Positions 22,805-28,620 of a stretch of 31,469 nt of DNA are shown here, in pieces. Position 1 is the first letter of the stretch; every line of letters starts with the position of its first letter. The notes beneath the pieces were generated by a model. It was not told where the DNA came from. It searched no databases and saw only the letters and a program-made list of their open reading frames with translations. This DNA is from a virus. The DNA is taken from IMG/VR virus record IMGVR_UViG_3300032050_000533, positions 1 through 31,469 of that record; one strand, given 5' to 3'. The position numbers and the translations under genes are program-made.

Positions 22805-23562
22805 TTATCTTTTAAAATTTTATCAAAGTAGCAAGATACCGCCATTCTCATACACTGATGCTCCATGTAGTCATCATCTTTTAACTTGTTCTTGATGTCT
22901 ATCTTGTCTTGTCTGCTACCTTGAAACATTCTGTCATTCATTGCCTTGATTACCTTGTCATAGGTGTCTTCAACCTCTACAATGATTTTACCTCTTTTGT
23001 GCAGGATATGGAAGACATCAATACCGAACACTATGTTATCCCATTGCTTAAACTTAGAGTAGCAATCAAAAGCAGTTTCTATCTTTTCATCATCAGATAT
23101 GTACCTTGGTTGCCATTTAGATTCCTGCACTGGTTTAATCTCATTTAACTTCTGCATACCATACCTTGCGAATGACCTGAGTAATCTATGCAGATACAAT
23201 ACTGAAAAGTTCTGATAGGTTTCTGCTTCCATATCTAACTTCCCTTTACTTGCTAAATCAAAAGCAAGGGATAACTCACCGAACTTGATATTAGGGTATT
23301 CCTCAACGATTGACTTATACATAACAGATAGTTCCTCTTTGTTGGGTATCTTATCTCCCTTAATGCCAAGTTTATGCATTCCCCTTATAAGTTCATCAAC
23401 CACAAGAGCAATGCTTACAGTGTTTAACTTTTCCGATGACCTTGCAAGTTTAAATCGTTCCAAGTCCAGTTGCTCTGAGTCTGTCAATCTCGGAGAAGTA
23501 GTCATGGATTTCGTTTCGTTTCTCATTATAGATGTCAAAGTTTGACTTAGTGCTTGTTCCAT
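22801..23562 (-). CDS. replication-operon protein, unknown (loader-like position)
   Basis: 253 aa, ATG at 23562; its first ~38 codons overlap the end of the upstream gene in another frame (113 nt). Helical, with 'RFKLARSSEKLNTVSIALVV', 'LSVMYKSIVEEYPNIKFGEL' then 'SLAFDLASKGKL', 'ETYQNFSVLYLHRLLRSFAR' and a charged C-terminal half. The middle phrase of the type 'K-F-G-E-L-x-L-A-F-D-x-A-x-x-G-K' recurs in phage proteins next to replisome organisers. It may be a helicase-loader or primosome partner, judged by position only. No Walker motif is present, which argues against a DnaC-type ATPase. Confidence 0.65.
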   Translation of the reverse strand: MEQALSQTLTSIMRNETKSMTTSPRLTDSEQLDLERFKLARSSEKLNTVSIALVVDELIRGMHKLGIKGDKIPNKEELSVMYKSIVEEYPNIKFGELSLAFDLASKGKLDMEAETYQNFSVLYLHRLLRSFARYGMQKLNEIKPVQESKWQPRYISDDEKIETAFDCYSKFKQWDNIVFGIDVFHILHKRGKIIVEVEDTYDKVIKAMNDRMFQGSRQDKIDIKNKLKDDDYMEHQCMRMAVSCYFDKILKDK

Positions 23563-24142
23563 TTTTGGTATAATTTTTAGAGTTTTTAATCCAGTTTCTT
23601 GATGCTGCTTTCCAATCTTTCATAGGGTTCTTTCCTACCTTCCAACCATTGCTCTCATAGTAGTTAAAAAATCCCTCTGCTTCATTTAGGTTTCCAAGTT
23701 CTTCAAAATAGTTCTGTACTTCAAATAACTCAGGTTTTAAAAATCCTTTACCTTTTTGTATTTTATTTTTATTTATAACTTCATTTACATTTTCATTTTC
23801 ATTTTCCATATGTTTATCATATGATTCACATATGTTAGTCATGTGTTTAGATTCTATACCTTTTATCTTGTTATTCCTTCTTGATTCTGAGTATCTCTTA
23901 CGCTTTTCTGCTTCTTCATGCATTCTCTTATTTAAGAATCCTGCATCAGTTTTCTCAAACTTGCACCATATATCTTCATCATATGTTCCACATATGTGCA
24001 ACATATCTTTCTCAGTTAATGAACCATATTGATGCTGCATACAAAGAAGAGTAATGTATTTACCTACTTGCTCATAGGTCATTCTGCGTACTCCAGTCAA
24101 AAAATCAGAAGTATAAAAAAGCACTGCAGGGTCTTTTGCCAT
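23450..24142 (-). CDS. replisome organiser / DnaD-like replication initiation protein
   Basis: 230 aa from the ATG at 24142 (MAKDPAVLFYTSDFLTGVRR); the frame is open upstream but only through the terminator hairpin. The N-terminal ~90 aa (DFLTGVRRMTYEQVGKYITL, LCMQHQYGSLTEKDMLHIC) is a winged-helix domain of the DUF1376/replisome-organiser type. A charged, low-complexity Asn/Glu/Lys linker (MENENENVNEVINKNKIQKG) follows. The C-terminal domain has 'FFNYYESNGWKVGKNPMKDW' and 'KAASRNWIKN', a motif of DnaD/DnaT-like primosome proteins. It probably binds the origin and recruits helicase. The start codon lies 5 nt after a terminator T-tract, see 24147-24256. Confidence 0.8.
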   Translation of the reverse strand: MAKDPAVLFYTSDFLTGVRRMTYEQVGKYITLLCMQHQYGSLTEKDMLHICGTYDEDIWCKFEKTDAGFLNKRMHEEAEKRKRYSESRRNNKIKGIESKHMTNICESYDKHMENENENVNEVINKNKIQKGKGFLKPELFEVQNYFEELGNLNEAEGFFNYYESNGWKVGKNPMKDWKAASRNWIKNSKNYTKNGTSTKSNFDIYNEKRNEIHDYFSEIDRLRATGLGTI

Positions 24143-24146
24143 AAAT

Positions 24147-24188
24147 AAAAAAAGGGGATTCAGGTGTAGTGTGTTTACCCGATTCCCC
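24147..24188 (-). terminator. leader terminator/attenuator just before the replication gene
   Basis: On the minus strand GGGGAATCGGG pairs with CCTGAATCCCC (10 of 11 positions, one A-A mismatch, one G-U) around the 13-nt loop TAAACACACTACA, followed by seven T. The replication-gene ATG is 5 nt further. The loop contains CACACTAC, complementary to the loop of the hairpin at 24209-24240. Confidence 0.85.
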
Positions 24189-24208
24189 ATTTATGTCTGT
24201 ACTTACAA

Positions 24209-24240
24209 ACAAGCATCTGCACACTACCTCAAATGCTTGT
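24209..24240 (-). ncRNA. leader hairpin 1 with loop complementary to the terminator loop
   Basis: On the minus strand ACAAGCATTTG and CAGATGCTTGT form an 11-bp stem (one G-U) around AGGTAGTGTG. The loop octamer GTAGTGTG is perfectly complementary to CACACTAC in the terminator loop 20-odd nt downstream, allowing a kissing interaction. A -7 box lies just upstream (24249-24256), so the hairpin is expected to form near the 5' end of the transcript. Confidence 0.75.
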
Positions 24241-24248
24241 CTACTTTG

Positions 24249-24256
24249 CAAAGATA
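24249..24256 (-). promoter_or_regulatory. promoter -7 element TATCTTTG of the replication operon
   Basis: TATCTTTG on the minus strand matches TAnnTTTG and is identical to the cores at 16042 and 28242. It lies 5 nt after the stop of the 82-aa gene. A TTG at the proper -33 distance was not found (GGTTA is there), so the promoter may be weak or activator-dependent. Confidence 0.6.
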
Positions 24257-24261
24257 CAAAA

Positions 24262-24510
24262 TCATTCATTTGTAACCTCTTTTTTCTTCACTCGGACCGC
24301 ATAGGTTTTGCCATCAATCCTGCTGATTACCTTGCGACCAACCTGCCTTAAGTCGCTAATCTTATTAGGAGGATATCCCATAAAGTTACAAACGCACTTG
24401 CCTGACCGATAGGTGACCGCCTTTGCTCTGCGTTCATCTATGTCCTCAATGCTAAGGTCATAGACAAGATACTCAACTGCGTTCTCAAGATGATAGGTTA
24501 AATCTCTCAT
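24262..24510 (-). CDS. 82-aa hypothetical protein
   Basis: 82 aa, ATG at 24510, overlapping the upstream mini-gene by ATGA. N-terminal acidic helix (ENAVEYLVYDLSIEDIDERR), then 'VTYRSGKCVCNFMGYPPNKI' and a basic beta tail (GRKVISRIDGKTYAVRVKKK). A C-x-C and a basic C-terminus are visible but no known domain. It ends at the promoter of the replication operon, so it is the last gene of the recombination-side transcript. Confidence 0.75.
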   Translation of the reverse strand: MRDLTYHLENAVEYLVYDLSIEDIDERRAKAVTYRSGKCVCNFMGYPPNKISDLRQVGRKVISRIDGKTYAVRVKKKEVTNE

Positions 24511-24617
24511 TTGAATTTAATTTTAAGCATTAGGGCAATTGATGCTAAGATATGGACAATGATTGCAACTGGTATGGATACAAAGATGAAATAGACCCAC
24601 TCAAAGATTCTTTTCAT
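24507..24617 (-). CDS. 36-aa single-pass membrane peptide
   Basis: ATG at 24617 opens 36 codons: MKRIFEWVYFIFVSIPVAII, then VHILASIALMLKIKFK. One TM helix with a basic residue at each end. The stop overlaps the next start by ATGA and the start is 2 nt from the upstream stop, both typical of real genes in this genome. Function unknown. Confidence 0.7.
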   Translation of the reverse strand: MKRIFEWVYFIFVSIPVAIIVHILASIALMLKIKFK

Positions 24618-24618
24618 G

Positions 24619-24984
24619 TTATTTGATTAATTTGGTTAAAGGAATTAAAACCATTTCTGACCTATTGTTATCTCCACCATTTTTAATTCTACCTTCTTTG
24701 TAACATTCCCGTGCAATTGCTTTCAACTCATTTATCTCAATAAAAAATATCCGTAAATGATTATACAAAACAAATGCCCAATAGTCTGCCTCAGTTGTAC
24801 TGATTCCTGATGGATAACCTTTGTATCTAAATTCTACTGCAATGTTTCCTGTGAGGTGTGCAATCCTATCTGTTTTAACTTCTATTTTCTGACCTCCATT
24901 TAGAAGTGATAGTGCAATACTTTCCCCATCGTTACCAAAGCGTAAATCTATATCAAAGTTTTTTTGTAGGTGTCCAACTAACAT
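24619..24984 (-). CDS. PD-(D/E)XK-type nuclease
   Basis: 121 aa, ATG at 24984. The core motifs are 'IDLRFGNDGESI' (acidic, ~12-23), 'KIEVKTDR' (Glu35, Lys37) and 'GNIAVEFRYKGYPSGISTTE' with 'ADYWAFVL', in which a second Glu51 and the 'S-G-I-S-T-T-x-A-D-Y-W' phrase typify a group of phage endonucleases resembling Holliday-junction resolvases. It is short and complete. It follows the SSB-like gene with a strong hairpin (24996-25020) between. A resolvase or DNA-degradation role is likely. Confidence 0.75.
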   Translation of the reverse strand: MLVGHLQKNFDIDLRFGNDGESIALSLLNGGQKIEVKTDRIAHLTGNIAVEFRYKGYPSGISTTEADYWAFVLYNHLRIFFIEINELKAIARECYKEGRIKNGGDNNRSEMVLIPLTKLIK

Positions 24985-24995
24985 AGGAAAGAATT

Positions 24996-25020
24996 AGGAG
25001 AGGTCAATTTAACCTCTCCT
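24996..25020. other. perfect 9-bp inverted repeat between SSB-like and nuclease genes
   Basis: AGGAGAGGT and ACCTCTCCT flank a 7-nt loop. On the minus strand the tail is AATTCTTTCC, and on the plus strand TTGGTTTCTC; neither is a good U-tract. It could be an inefficient terminator, an RNA-stability hairpin or a protein-binding dyad. Confidence 0.55.
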
Positions 25021-25028
25021 TTGGTTTC

Positions 25029-25298
25029 TCAAAATGGGGCATCTTCAAAGTCCATAGACTGAGATGGTTTACTTCCACCTGCTGACATAAATTTGGCATT
25101 CCCGATAATTGTACCTTTCTGTCCTTTTTCTCTTTCTTCCTTTGTAATGGACTCAACGATAAACCCATTGTTGCCGTACTGGTCCACCTCTTCCTTGAGG
25201 AATAAAGTCGCGGACAAATATTGCCCTTTTTTACCCTTGTAGAGTCTCTTAGAATCAATTTTACTAACGTCAATGTTCAGACTAATTAACTTTTGCAT
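25029..25298 (-). CDS. SSB-like single-stranded DNA-binding protein
   Basis: 89 aa, ATG at 25298. The beta-rich body has 'LNIDVSKIDSKRLYKGKKGQ', 'YLSATLFLKEEVDQYGNNGF' and 'EREKGQKGTIIGNAKFM', a pattern seen in small phage DNA-binding proteins. The protein ends SQSMDFEDAPF, close to the acidic C-terminal tip of bacterial SSB (D-F-x-D-D-x-P-F), which recruits replication and repair partners. It is shorter than E. coli SSB and not clearly the classical OB sequence. It is next to the annealing-protein-like and nuclease genes. Confidence 0.7.
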   Translation of the reverse strand: MQKLISLNIDVSKIDSKRLYKGKKGQYLSATLFLKEEVDQYGNNGFIVESITKEEREKGQKGTIIGNAKFMSAGGSKPSQSMDFEDAPF

Positions 25299-25302
25299 AT
25301 TT

Positions 25303-25734
25303 CTATTTTTGTAGTTGAATTTTGAAGGTTGAAGTTACTGACTTAATTGGCAGGTCACCCTTGTGGTAGGTCTTTTCTTTGTCCTCTATTTCCTTTTGCT
25401 TTTCCTTTAACAAGGTAATCTGCTCTTCAAGTTCGGACCAACCAGGTAGGTCTGAGAAGTCATATTTAACGGAATCCATCTGAGAAACTGATGCACCAAG
25501 TACCTCTGCTTTTCCTTTAGGATGCTTCATTAGTTCTGAAAGAACATTGGCAGTAATTCGGGTCTTTACCGACTTAACCAATTGTTCCAAACCATTGAAC
25601 TTAATTGCCAGTTCTAATGGGTCAAGCAGTCCATCATTAACCTGCTCTTGGATAGCATCTGCCATTAACTCAATGCCAAATTTGGTAGGGGCAATATCCC
25701 CCACCTTTATTTCATTAACCTTTAAGGAGTTCAT
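25303..25734 (-). CDS. recombination-module protein of unknown function
   Basis: 143 aa, ATG at 25734, overlapping the upstream gene by 20 nt. Helical: 'PTKFGIELMADAIQEQVNDG', 'EQLVKSVKTRITANVLSELM', then a short Gly/Ser-rich turn, and a C-terminal coiled coil 'GWSELEEQITLLKEKQKEIE'. Similar proteins stand between phage annealing proteins and SSB in many genomes. It may be an exonuclease or SSAP partner. No catalytic residues are seen. Confidence 0.7.
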   Translation of the reverse strand: MNSLKVNEIKVGDIAPTKFGIELMADAIQEQVNDGLLDPLELAIKFNGLEQLVKSVKTRITANVLSELMKHPKGKAEVLGASVSQMDSVKYDFSDLPGWSELEEQITLLKEKQKEIEDKEKTYHKGDLPIKSVTSTFKIQLQK

Positions 25735-26434
25735 TCTTTCTTGCTTTTAGTTGGTCCTTGATAAAAGAATTAGTTTCTATTTTGTGTTTATTGGCATCAT
25801 ATACCGCCTTGAGTTCAACAATGTTACTTGCCTTCTTGATTGCGATTGCAAGTCTGCCAATGCTTAACTCTGCATCTTCCTCAATTACCTCAACCGCTTC
25901 AACCTCCATTTGTGGCAATGCTTCAACCATTGTTTGAAGTGCCACTGTGGTTGCATTAGGGATGCTTTCTGCCTCTGATTCATCAAGAACACCTAATCCC
26001 AAGAGGTCAAGTGTTGCCCTTCTCTTTGCCTTGGTTTCCGCTTTCATAATGGCATTGGCATACATCTCACCTTTAAGTCCTGCAATGTTTACTGCTCCGA
26101 TTGATTCAGTACATCTGCCATCAGGTAGAGATGCTTTGCTTGTTACAATATAAACACCTGCTTCAGCGTTTGTATCCCTTGAGGTAATCAAGTGTGATAC
26201 CTTGTGCAACTTGTTCAATTGCTGAGTTCCTGACCTTGTGCAGTAGAGTACCTCTTTGCCATTAAGTCTGAGGATGTCAAAAGGTTTGGTAAATGGGTCA
26301 AGTCCCATACGTTCACAATACCCGTTATAATACCTCACTTTGTCTCCTGCCGACAATTTCGATAAGTCCCCCTGCAAGATTAACTGGTTCGCAATAGAGG
26401 CTTGTTGGTCTTGATTCTTGTTCTGTTGTGTCAT
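25715..26434 (-). CDS. putative single-strand annealing / recombination protein
   Basis: 239 aa, ATG at 26434. The N-terminal domain 'DKVRYYNGYCERMGLDPFTK' with 'PFDILRLNGKEVLYCTRSGT' and 'QQLNKLHKVSHL' has the 'G-L-D/N-P-F-T-K' phrase of RecT/Bet-like annealing proteins. 'GRCTESIGAVNIAGLKGEMY' and 'ANAIMKAETKAKRRATLDLL' with 'GLGVLDESE' follow; the AETKAKRR-T motif is very common in this phage group. The C-terminal ~70 aa are helical and acidic (EALPQMEVEAVEVIEEDAEL). It is followed by an SSB-like gene and nucleases. Family assignment (RecT/Bet versus Rad52-like) is not certain. Confidence 0.6.
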   Translation of the reverse strand: MTQQNKNQDQQASIANQLILQGDLSKLSAGDKVRYYNGYCERMGLDPFTKPFDILRLNGKEVLYCTRSGTQQLNKLHKVSHLITSRDTNAEAGVYIVTSKASLPDGRCTESIGAVNIAGLKGEMYANAIMKAETKAKRRATLDLLGLGVLDESEAESIPNATTVALQTMVEALPQMEVEAVEVIEEDAELSIGRLAIAIKKASNIVELKAVYDANKHKIETNSFIKDQLKARKNELLKG

Positions 26435-26669
26435 TTTGTTGTGATTTTAGTAAATATGGAAAAGGTTTTTCTATCTTAAAAGGTGTGTTCTCTTTCATTG
26501 GTGAGATATGAGAAATGTAAATTTCCCAATCCTTAATGCTTTTCAAACCATAAAAGTAATACCATTGCCTTCTTTGTTTTGCTATACCTTCAAAGGTCCT
26601 TTGAGGGAATGCAGTTGCTCGGACTTCGCCTTTAACCTCAAGTGTCATCTCAATTCTATCAGATGGCAT
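26325..26669 (-). CDS. 114-aa hypothetical protein overlapping the recombinase gene
   Basis: From the ATG at 26669 (MPSDRIEMTLEVKGEVRATA), overlapping the upstream stop by 11 nt. It contains 'PQRTFEGIAKQRRQWYYFYG', 'LKSIKDWEIYISHISPMKEN' and 'TPFKIEKPFPYLLK', which look like protein. The last ~35 codons overlap the recombinase start in another frame (110 nt) and look less natural. A start further upstream is possible but would increase overlap with the 93-aa gene. Function unknown. Confidence 0.65.
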   Translation of the reverse strand: MPSDRIEMTLEVKGEVRATAFPQRTFEGIAKQRRQWYYFYGLKSIKDWEIYISHISPMKENTPFKIEKPFPYLLKSQQNDTTEQESRPTSLYCEPVNLAGGLIEIVGRRQSEVL

Positions 26670-26940
26670 AATCAGGATAGGTTTCGTAATCATACTCTGA
26701 ATCCATCTTGAACGTGTAAGCATCCATACACTTCTGCTCAACTAACTCATAAAAGGCAGAATGAAACTGAGGCATAATGTTTAAGCAGTGGTAACCTGGC
26801 ATAAGAATTTCTCTTACCTGCACATCTACCATATCCTCAGTGTCATTGATGGTAGCGGTAACCATAATCATAATGTCTGCAAGGGAAATCTTTAACCATT
26901 CCGCAGGTATGCGGACATTTGTTGTGACTTGTTTTTTCAT
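26659..26940 (-). CDS. 93-aa hypothetical protein
   Basis: 93 aa, ATG at 26940 (MKKQVTTNVRIPAEWLKISL). A beta-rich N-terminus ('IMIMVTATINDTEDMVDVQV'), then 'MPGYHCLNIMPQFHSAFYEL' and an acidic, Tyr-rich end (DSEYDYETYPDY). No known domain. It starts 28 nt after the HTH gene and belongs to the early small-gene cluster. Confidence 0.7.
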   Translation of the reverse strand: MKKQVTTNVRIPAEWLKISLADIMIMVTATINDTEDMVDVQVREILMPGYHCLNIMPQFHSAFYELVEQKCMDAYTFKMDSEYDYETYPDYAI

Positions 26941-26968
26941 TGCGTTTGTGATTTGATTTGTGTTAAAG

Positions 26969-27139
26969 TTAATTAATTTCTTCTAAAACTTGAAATAATT
27001 TTTGCATTGTACAAAGTCTGACCTTACCACTTTTTTCTGCTCGGTTGATTGTTGCCAGTGATATTCCTGAAAGTTCTGCTAACTTTTCCTGTGTAATTTC
27101 TTTTGCTCTTCTCAATCTTCTAAGTTCTTGCCTTGTCAT
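26969..27139 (-). CDS. Xre/Cro-family HTH regulator, 56 aa
   Basis: ATG at 27139 opens 56 codons: MTRQELRRLRRAKEITQEKL, then AELSGISLATINRAEKSGKV and RLCTMQKLFQVLEEIN. The pattern T-Q-E-x-L-A-E-x-S-G-I-S-x-x-T-I-x-R-x-E is a standard HTH_3 (helices 2-3 at ~17-38), and the protein is nearly a bare DNA-binding domain with no C-terminal dimerisation or cleavage domain. It could be a Cro-like repressor of early promoters. Its own promoter is not obvious; it follows the Zn-knuckle gene by 19 nt. Binding sites were not identified. Confidence 0.85.
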   Translation of the reverse strand: MTRQELRRLRRAKEITQEKLAELSGISLATINRAEKSGKVRLCTMQKLFQVLEEIN

Positions 27140-27158
27140 TTGTTTTGGTTTTTATTGA

Positions 27159-27335
27159 TTAAAATATTCTGTAAAGGTCCGCATAAGGGTCATTGTGCTT
27201 CTTGCTCTTAACTATCTTCTCACAGACCTTGCAACGATTGCTCAACTTGTCTACCCTTGTATTGCTTTTGTGAAAATCAGTTTTGAGTTTTTCTTTCTTG
27301 CACCGACCGCATACTTTTGTCGCTTGTTCTGTCAT
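27159..27335 (-). CDS. 58-aa Zn-knuckle mini-protein
   Basis: ATG at 27335 opens 58 codons: MTEQATKVCGRCKKEKLKTD, 'FHKSNTRVDKLSNRCKVCEK' and a basic end. The C-x2-C ... C-x2-C pairs (VCGRC and RCKVC) 18 residues apart match the zinc-binding module that precedes HNH nucleases in phages ('C-x-x-C-x(5)-L/F-x-x-F-x(n)-C-x-x-C'), but no HNH catalytic part is present. It overlaps the upstream stop by ATGA. Confidence 0.8.
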   Translation of the reverse strand: MTEQATKVCGRCKKEKLKTDFHKSNTRVDKLSNRCKVCEKIVKSKKHNDPYADLYRIF

Positions 27336-27559
27336 AGTTCTTCAGGTTTTAAAAATGTACAATCTTTGCATCCTCTTCCCTCACATTCGGGACAGGTTTC
27401 TTCTTGAACTGGTTCTTCTCCAATGAACTCATTAATCTTTTGGATGTACCTAATCAGACAAGCATCAAAACCATTATGCCATTCAGTGCGTTCTGTCCAT
27501 CCATAATCAAGTTCTTGCTGAAGGTATTCTTGAAATTCTTTTAATGTTTTTGGTTTCAT
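27332..27559 (-). CDS. 75-aa hypothetical protein with Cys cluster
   Basis: 75 aa, ATG at 27559, overlapping the upstream stop by ATGA. Helical N-terminal part (LKEFQEYLQQELDYGWTERT, then 'WHNGFDACLIRYIQKINEFI') and a C-terminal Cys cluster 'CPECEGRGCKDC', a DnaJ-type C-x-x-C-x-G-x-G-x-x-x-C zinc motif in short form. It may bind zinc. Function unknown. Confidence 0.75.
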   Translation of the reverse strand: MKPKTLKEFQEYLQQELDYGWTERTEWHNGFDACLIRYIQKINEFIGEEPVQEETCPECEGRGCKDCTFLKPEEL

Positions 27560-27744
27560 TGTTCTTCGTTTTGAGGTAAAATTACAGACCTAACATATCC
27601 CATCAATCGGAACTGCTCAACAGTTACTTTAAGGTGTTGTACCGCTTCTCCGCTATAAATCATAGCGTCTATAAGTTCACCGAGTAACTTGTGTCTCTCA
27701 AAGGTGTTTAAGTCGCCCCATTTAGGCAGTGGCATCTTGGACAT
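27556..27744 (-). CDS. 62-aa hypothetical protein
   Basis: From the ATG at 27744 (MSKMPLPKWGDLNTFERHKL). The frame is open further upstream, but that part overlaps the Zn-ribbon mini-gene, so the later ATG is chosen. Helical, with 'LGELIDAMIYSGEAVQHLKV' and 'EQFRLMGYVRSVILPQNEEQ'. It overlaps the Zn-ribbon gene by 37 nt and the next gene by ATGA. Function unknown. Confidence 0.7.
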   Translation of the reverse strand: MSKMPLPKWGDLNTFERHKLLGELIDAMIYSGEAVQHLKVTVEQFRLMGYVRSVILPQNEEQ

Positions 27745-27833
27745 TTGCTTTGTGTTTTTATTGTGATTGTGTAAAGTGACTTGCATAATCTGCATTTTAC
27801 CCATATTGGTTGCAGTATTTTCTTGGCATTCAT
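27708..27833 (-). CDS. 41-aa zinc-ribbon-like mini-protein
   Basis: ATG at 27833 opens 41 codons: MNAKKILQPIWVKCRLCKSL, YTITIKTQSKCPRCHCLNGA, T. Two C-x2-C knuckles (KCRLC and KCPRC) 14 residues apart give a compact zinc-ribbon pattern. The start shares one base with the upstream stop (TAATG). Its end overlaps the start of the 62-aa gene in another frame. Confidence 0.65.
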   Translation of the reverse strand: MNAKKILQPIWVKCRLCKSLYTITIKTQSKCPRCHCLNGAT

Positions 27834-27919
27834 TACCTACAAAATTGGTCTTGAATCTGCCCTACTACCCAAAGCATTGCGATAATTGTTGCCCAAGTGA
27901 TGATTCTTTTTGCTTTCAT
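27833..27919 (-). CDS. 28-aa membrane peptide
   Basis: ATG at 27919 opens 28 codons: MKAKRIITWATIIAMLWVVG, then QIQDQFCR. A basic start and one hydrophobic stretch suggest a single membrane helix. It is 19 nt after a terminator, and its stop overlaps the next ATG by one base (TAATG). Very short, so moderate confidence. Confidence 0.5.
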   Translation of the reverse strand: MKAKRIITWATIIAMLWVVGQIQDQFCR

Positions 27920-27938
27920 TGTTTTTAGTTTTTAATGT

Positions 27939-27963
27939 AAAAAAAGGGGAGGGTTAACTCCCC
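27939..27963 (-). terminator. intrinsic terminator of the 79-aa gene
   Basis: On the minus strand GGGGAG and CTCCCC (6 bp) flank a 6-nt loop TTAACC and are followed by seven T. It lies 8 nt after the stop at 27972. Confidence 0.9.
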
Positions 27964-27971
27964 GTGATTAT

Positions 27972-28211
27972 TTATTCTATTCCTGCTGCTATTAATACTT
28001 CCTCACTTGGGAAAAAGTTGCTTTCTTCATCTACCCCATTGTAAGAATCATAAATCAATCCCTTTTTAACAAGTGAACCAATTACACCTTTTTGACTTGG
28101 TGTGAGTTTTTGCTGATAGCAGATGTTATCATCTTCATCATAGAAAGCAACGATTTCGTTAAGCATTTCATTCTCTAAAGCAGTGAGGTCAAATTGTGAA
28201 AAGTTGTTCAT
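27972..28211 (-). CDS. 79-aa acidic hypothetical protein in its own transcription unit
   Basis: From the ATG at 28211 (MNNFSQFDLTALENEMLNEI). The frame is open upstream only into the promoter. Acidic, with 'VAFYDEDDNICYQQKLTPSQ', 'KGVIGSLVKKGLIYDSYNGV' and 'DEESNFFPSEEVLIAAG'. The middle looks like a small winged-helix ('T-P-S-Q-K-G-V-I-G-S-L-V-K-K-G-L-I' resembles the recognition region of MarR/penicillinase-type HTH proteins). It has a consensus promoter upstream and an intrinsic terminator downstream. A role as an early regulator or host-takeover protein is an inference. Confidence 0.75.
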   Translation of the reverse strand: MNNFSQFDLTALENEMLNEIVAFYDEDDNICYQQKLTPSQKGVIGSLVKKGLIYDSYNGVDEESNFFPSEEVLIAAGIE

Positions 28212-28241
28212 GGTTTGTGTTTTTGTTTGTGATTGATATAT

Positions 28242-28272
28242 CAAAGATAATACTTTTTTTCAAACAAACAAA
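28242..28272 (-). promoter_or_regulatory. Bacteroidota-type promoter of the 79-aa gene
   Basis: On the minus strand TTTG (28269-28272) is followed after 19 nt by TATCTTTG (28242-28249). Two further TTTG copies lie in the spacer (TTTGTTTGTTTG run). The core and flank (GTATTATCTTTG) are identical to the 16042 promoter, apart from the base before GTATTATC. Predicted leader of about 25 nt. Confidence 0.8.
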
Positions 28273-28315
28273 TCTTTTTTAATCTTTTTTAAAATATTTA
28301 TTTGCGATTGCCCAT

Positions 28316-28347
28316 AAAAAGAACCCCCAAAGTAGAAACAATGGGGG
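28316..28347 (-). terminator. intrinsic terminator of the lysis/accessory operon
   Basis: On the minus strand CCCCCA and TGGGGG (6 bp) flank a 12-nt loop and are followed by TTCTTTTT. It lies 31 nt after the stop at 28379 and before the promoter at 28242-28272. Confidence 0.8.
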
Positions 28348-28378
28348 AGAATCACATTAAAATAAACACAATGCACAG

Positions 28379-28618
28379 TCAAATGTCATTGGTAAATAGC
28401 ATTCCATGCATGGATTTTACAGAAAATTCAAGCATTTCCAAACAAAGTTGTTTAATTTCCTGCATTTTTTCAACCTCATCCCTTGTCATAGGATTAGCAG
28501 TTTCAAGCATTGTCAGGACCTCAACGGAACAAGATATGTACTCTGTGTACCTGTACCCAATCTCTTCCTCAACATATTCAACCTCTTCTCCTTCTCCTAA
28601 AATGAGGTCATCTTCCAT
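28379..28618 (-). CDS. 79-aa acidic hypothetical protein
   Basis: 79 aa, ATG at 28618, 2 nt after the phosphoesterase stop. Strongly acidic N-terminus (MEDDLILGEGEEVEYVEEEI), then 'LTMLETANPMTRDEVEKMQE' and 'LCLEMLEFSVKSMHGML', a helical C-terminal half. No known domain. Last gene of the lysis/accessory operon. Confidence 0.75.
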   Translation of the reverse strand: MEDDLILGEGEEVEYVEEEIGYRYTEYISCSVEVLTMLETANPMTRDEVEKMQEIKQLCLEMLEFSVKSMHGMLFTNDI

Positions 28619-28620
28619 AG

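Noticed and set aside
25004-25273. Minus-strand open frame overlapping the SSB-like gene
   Set aside because: It is a frame-shifted shadow; the other frame has the SSB tip and an ATG with natural spacing.
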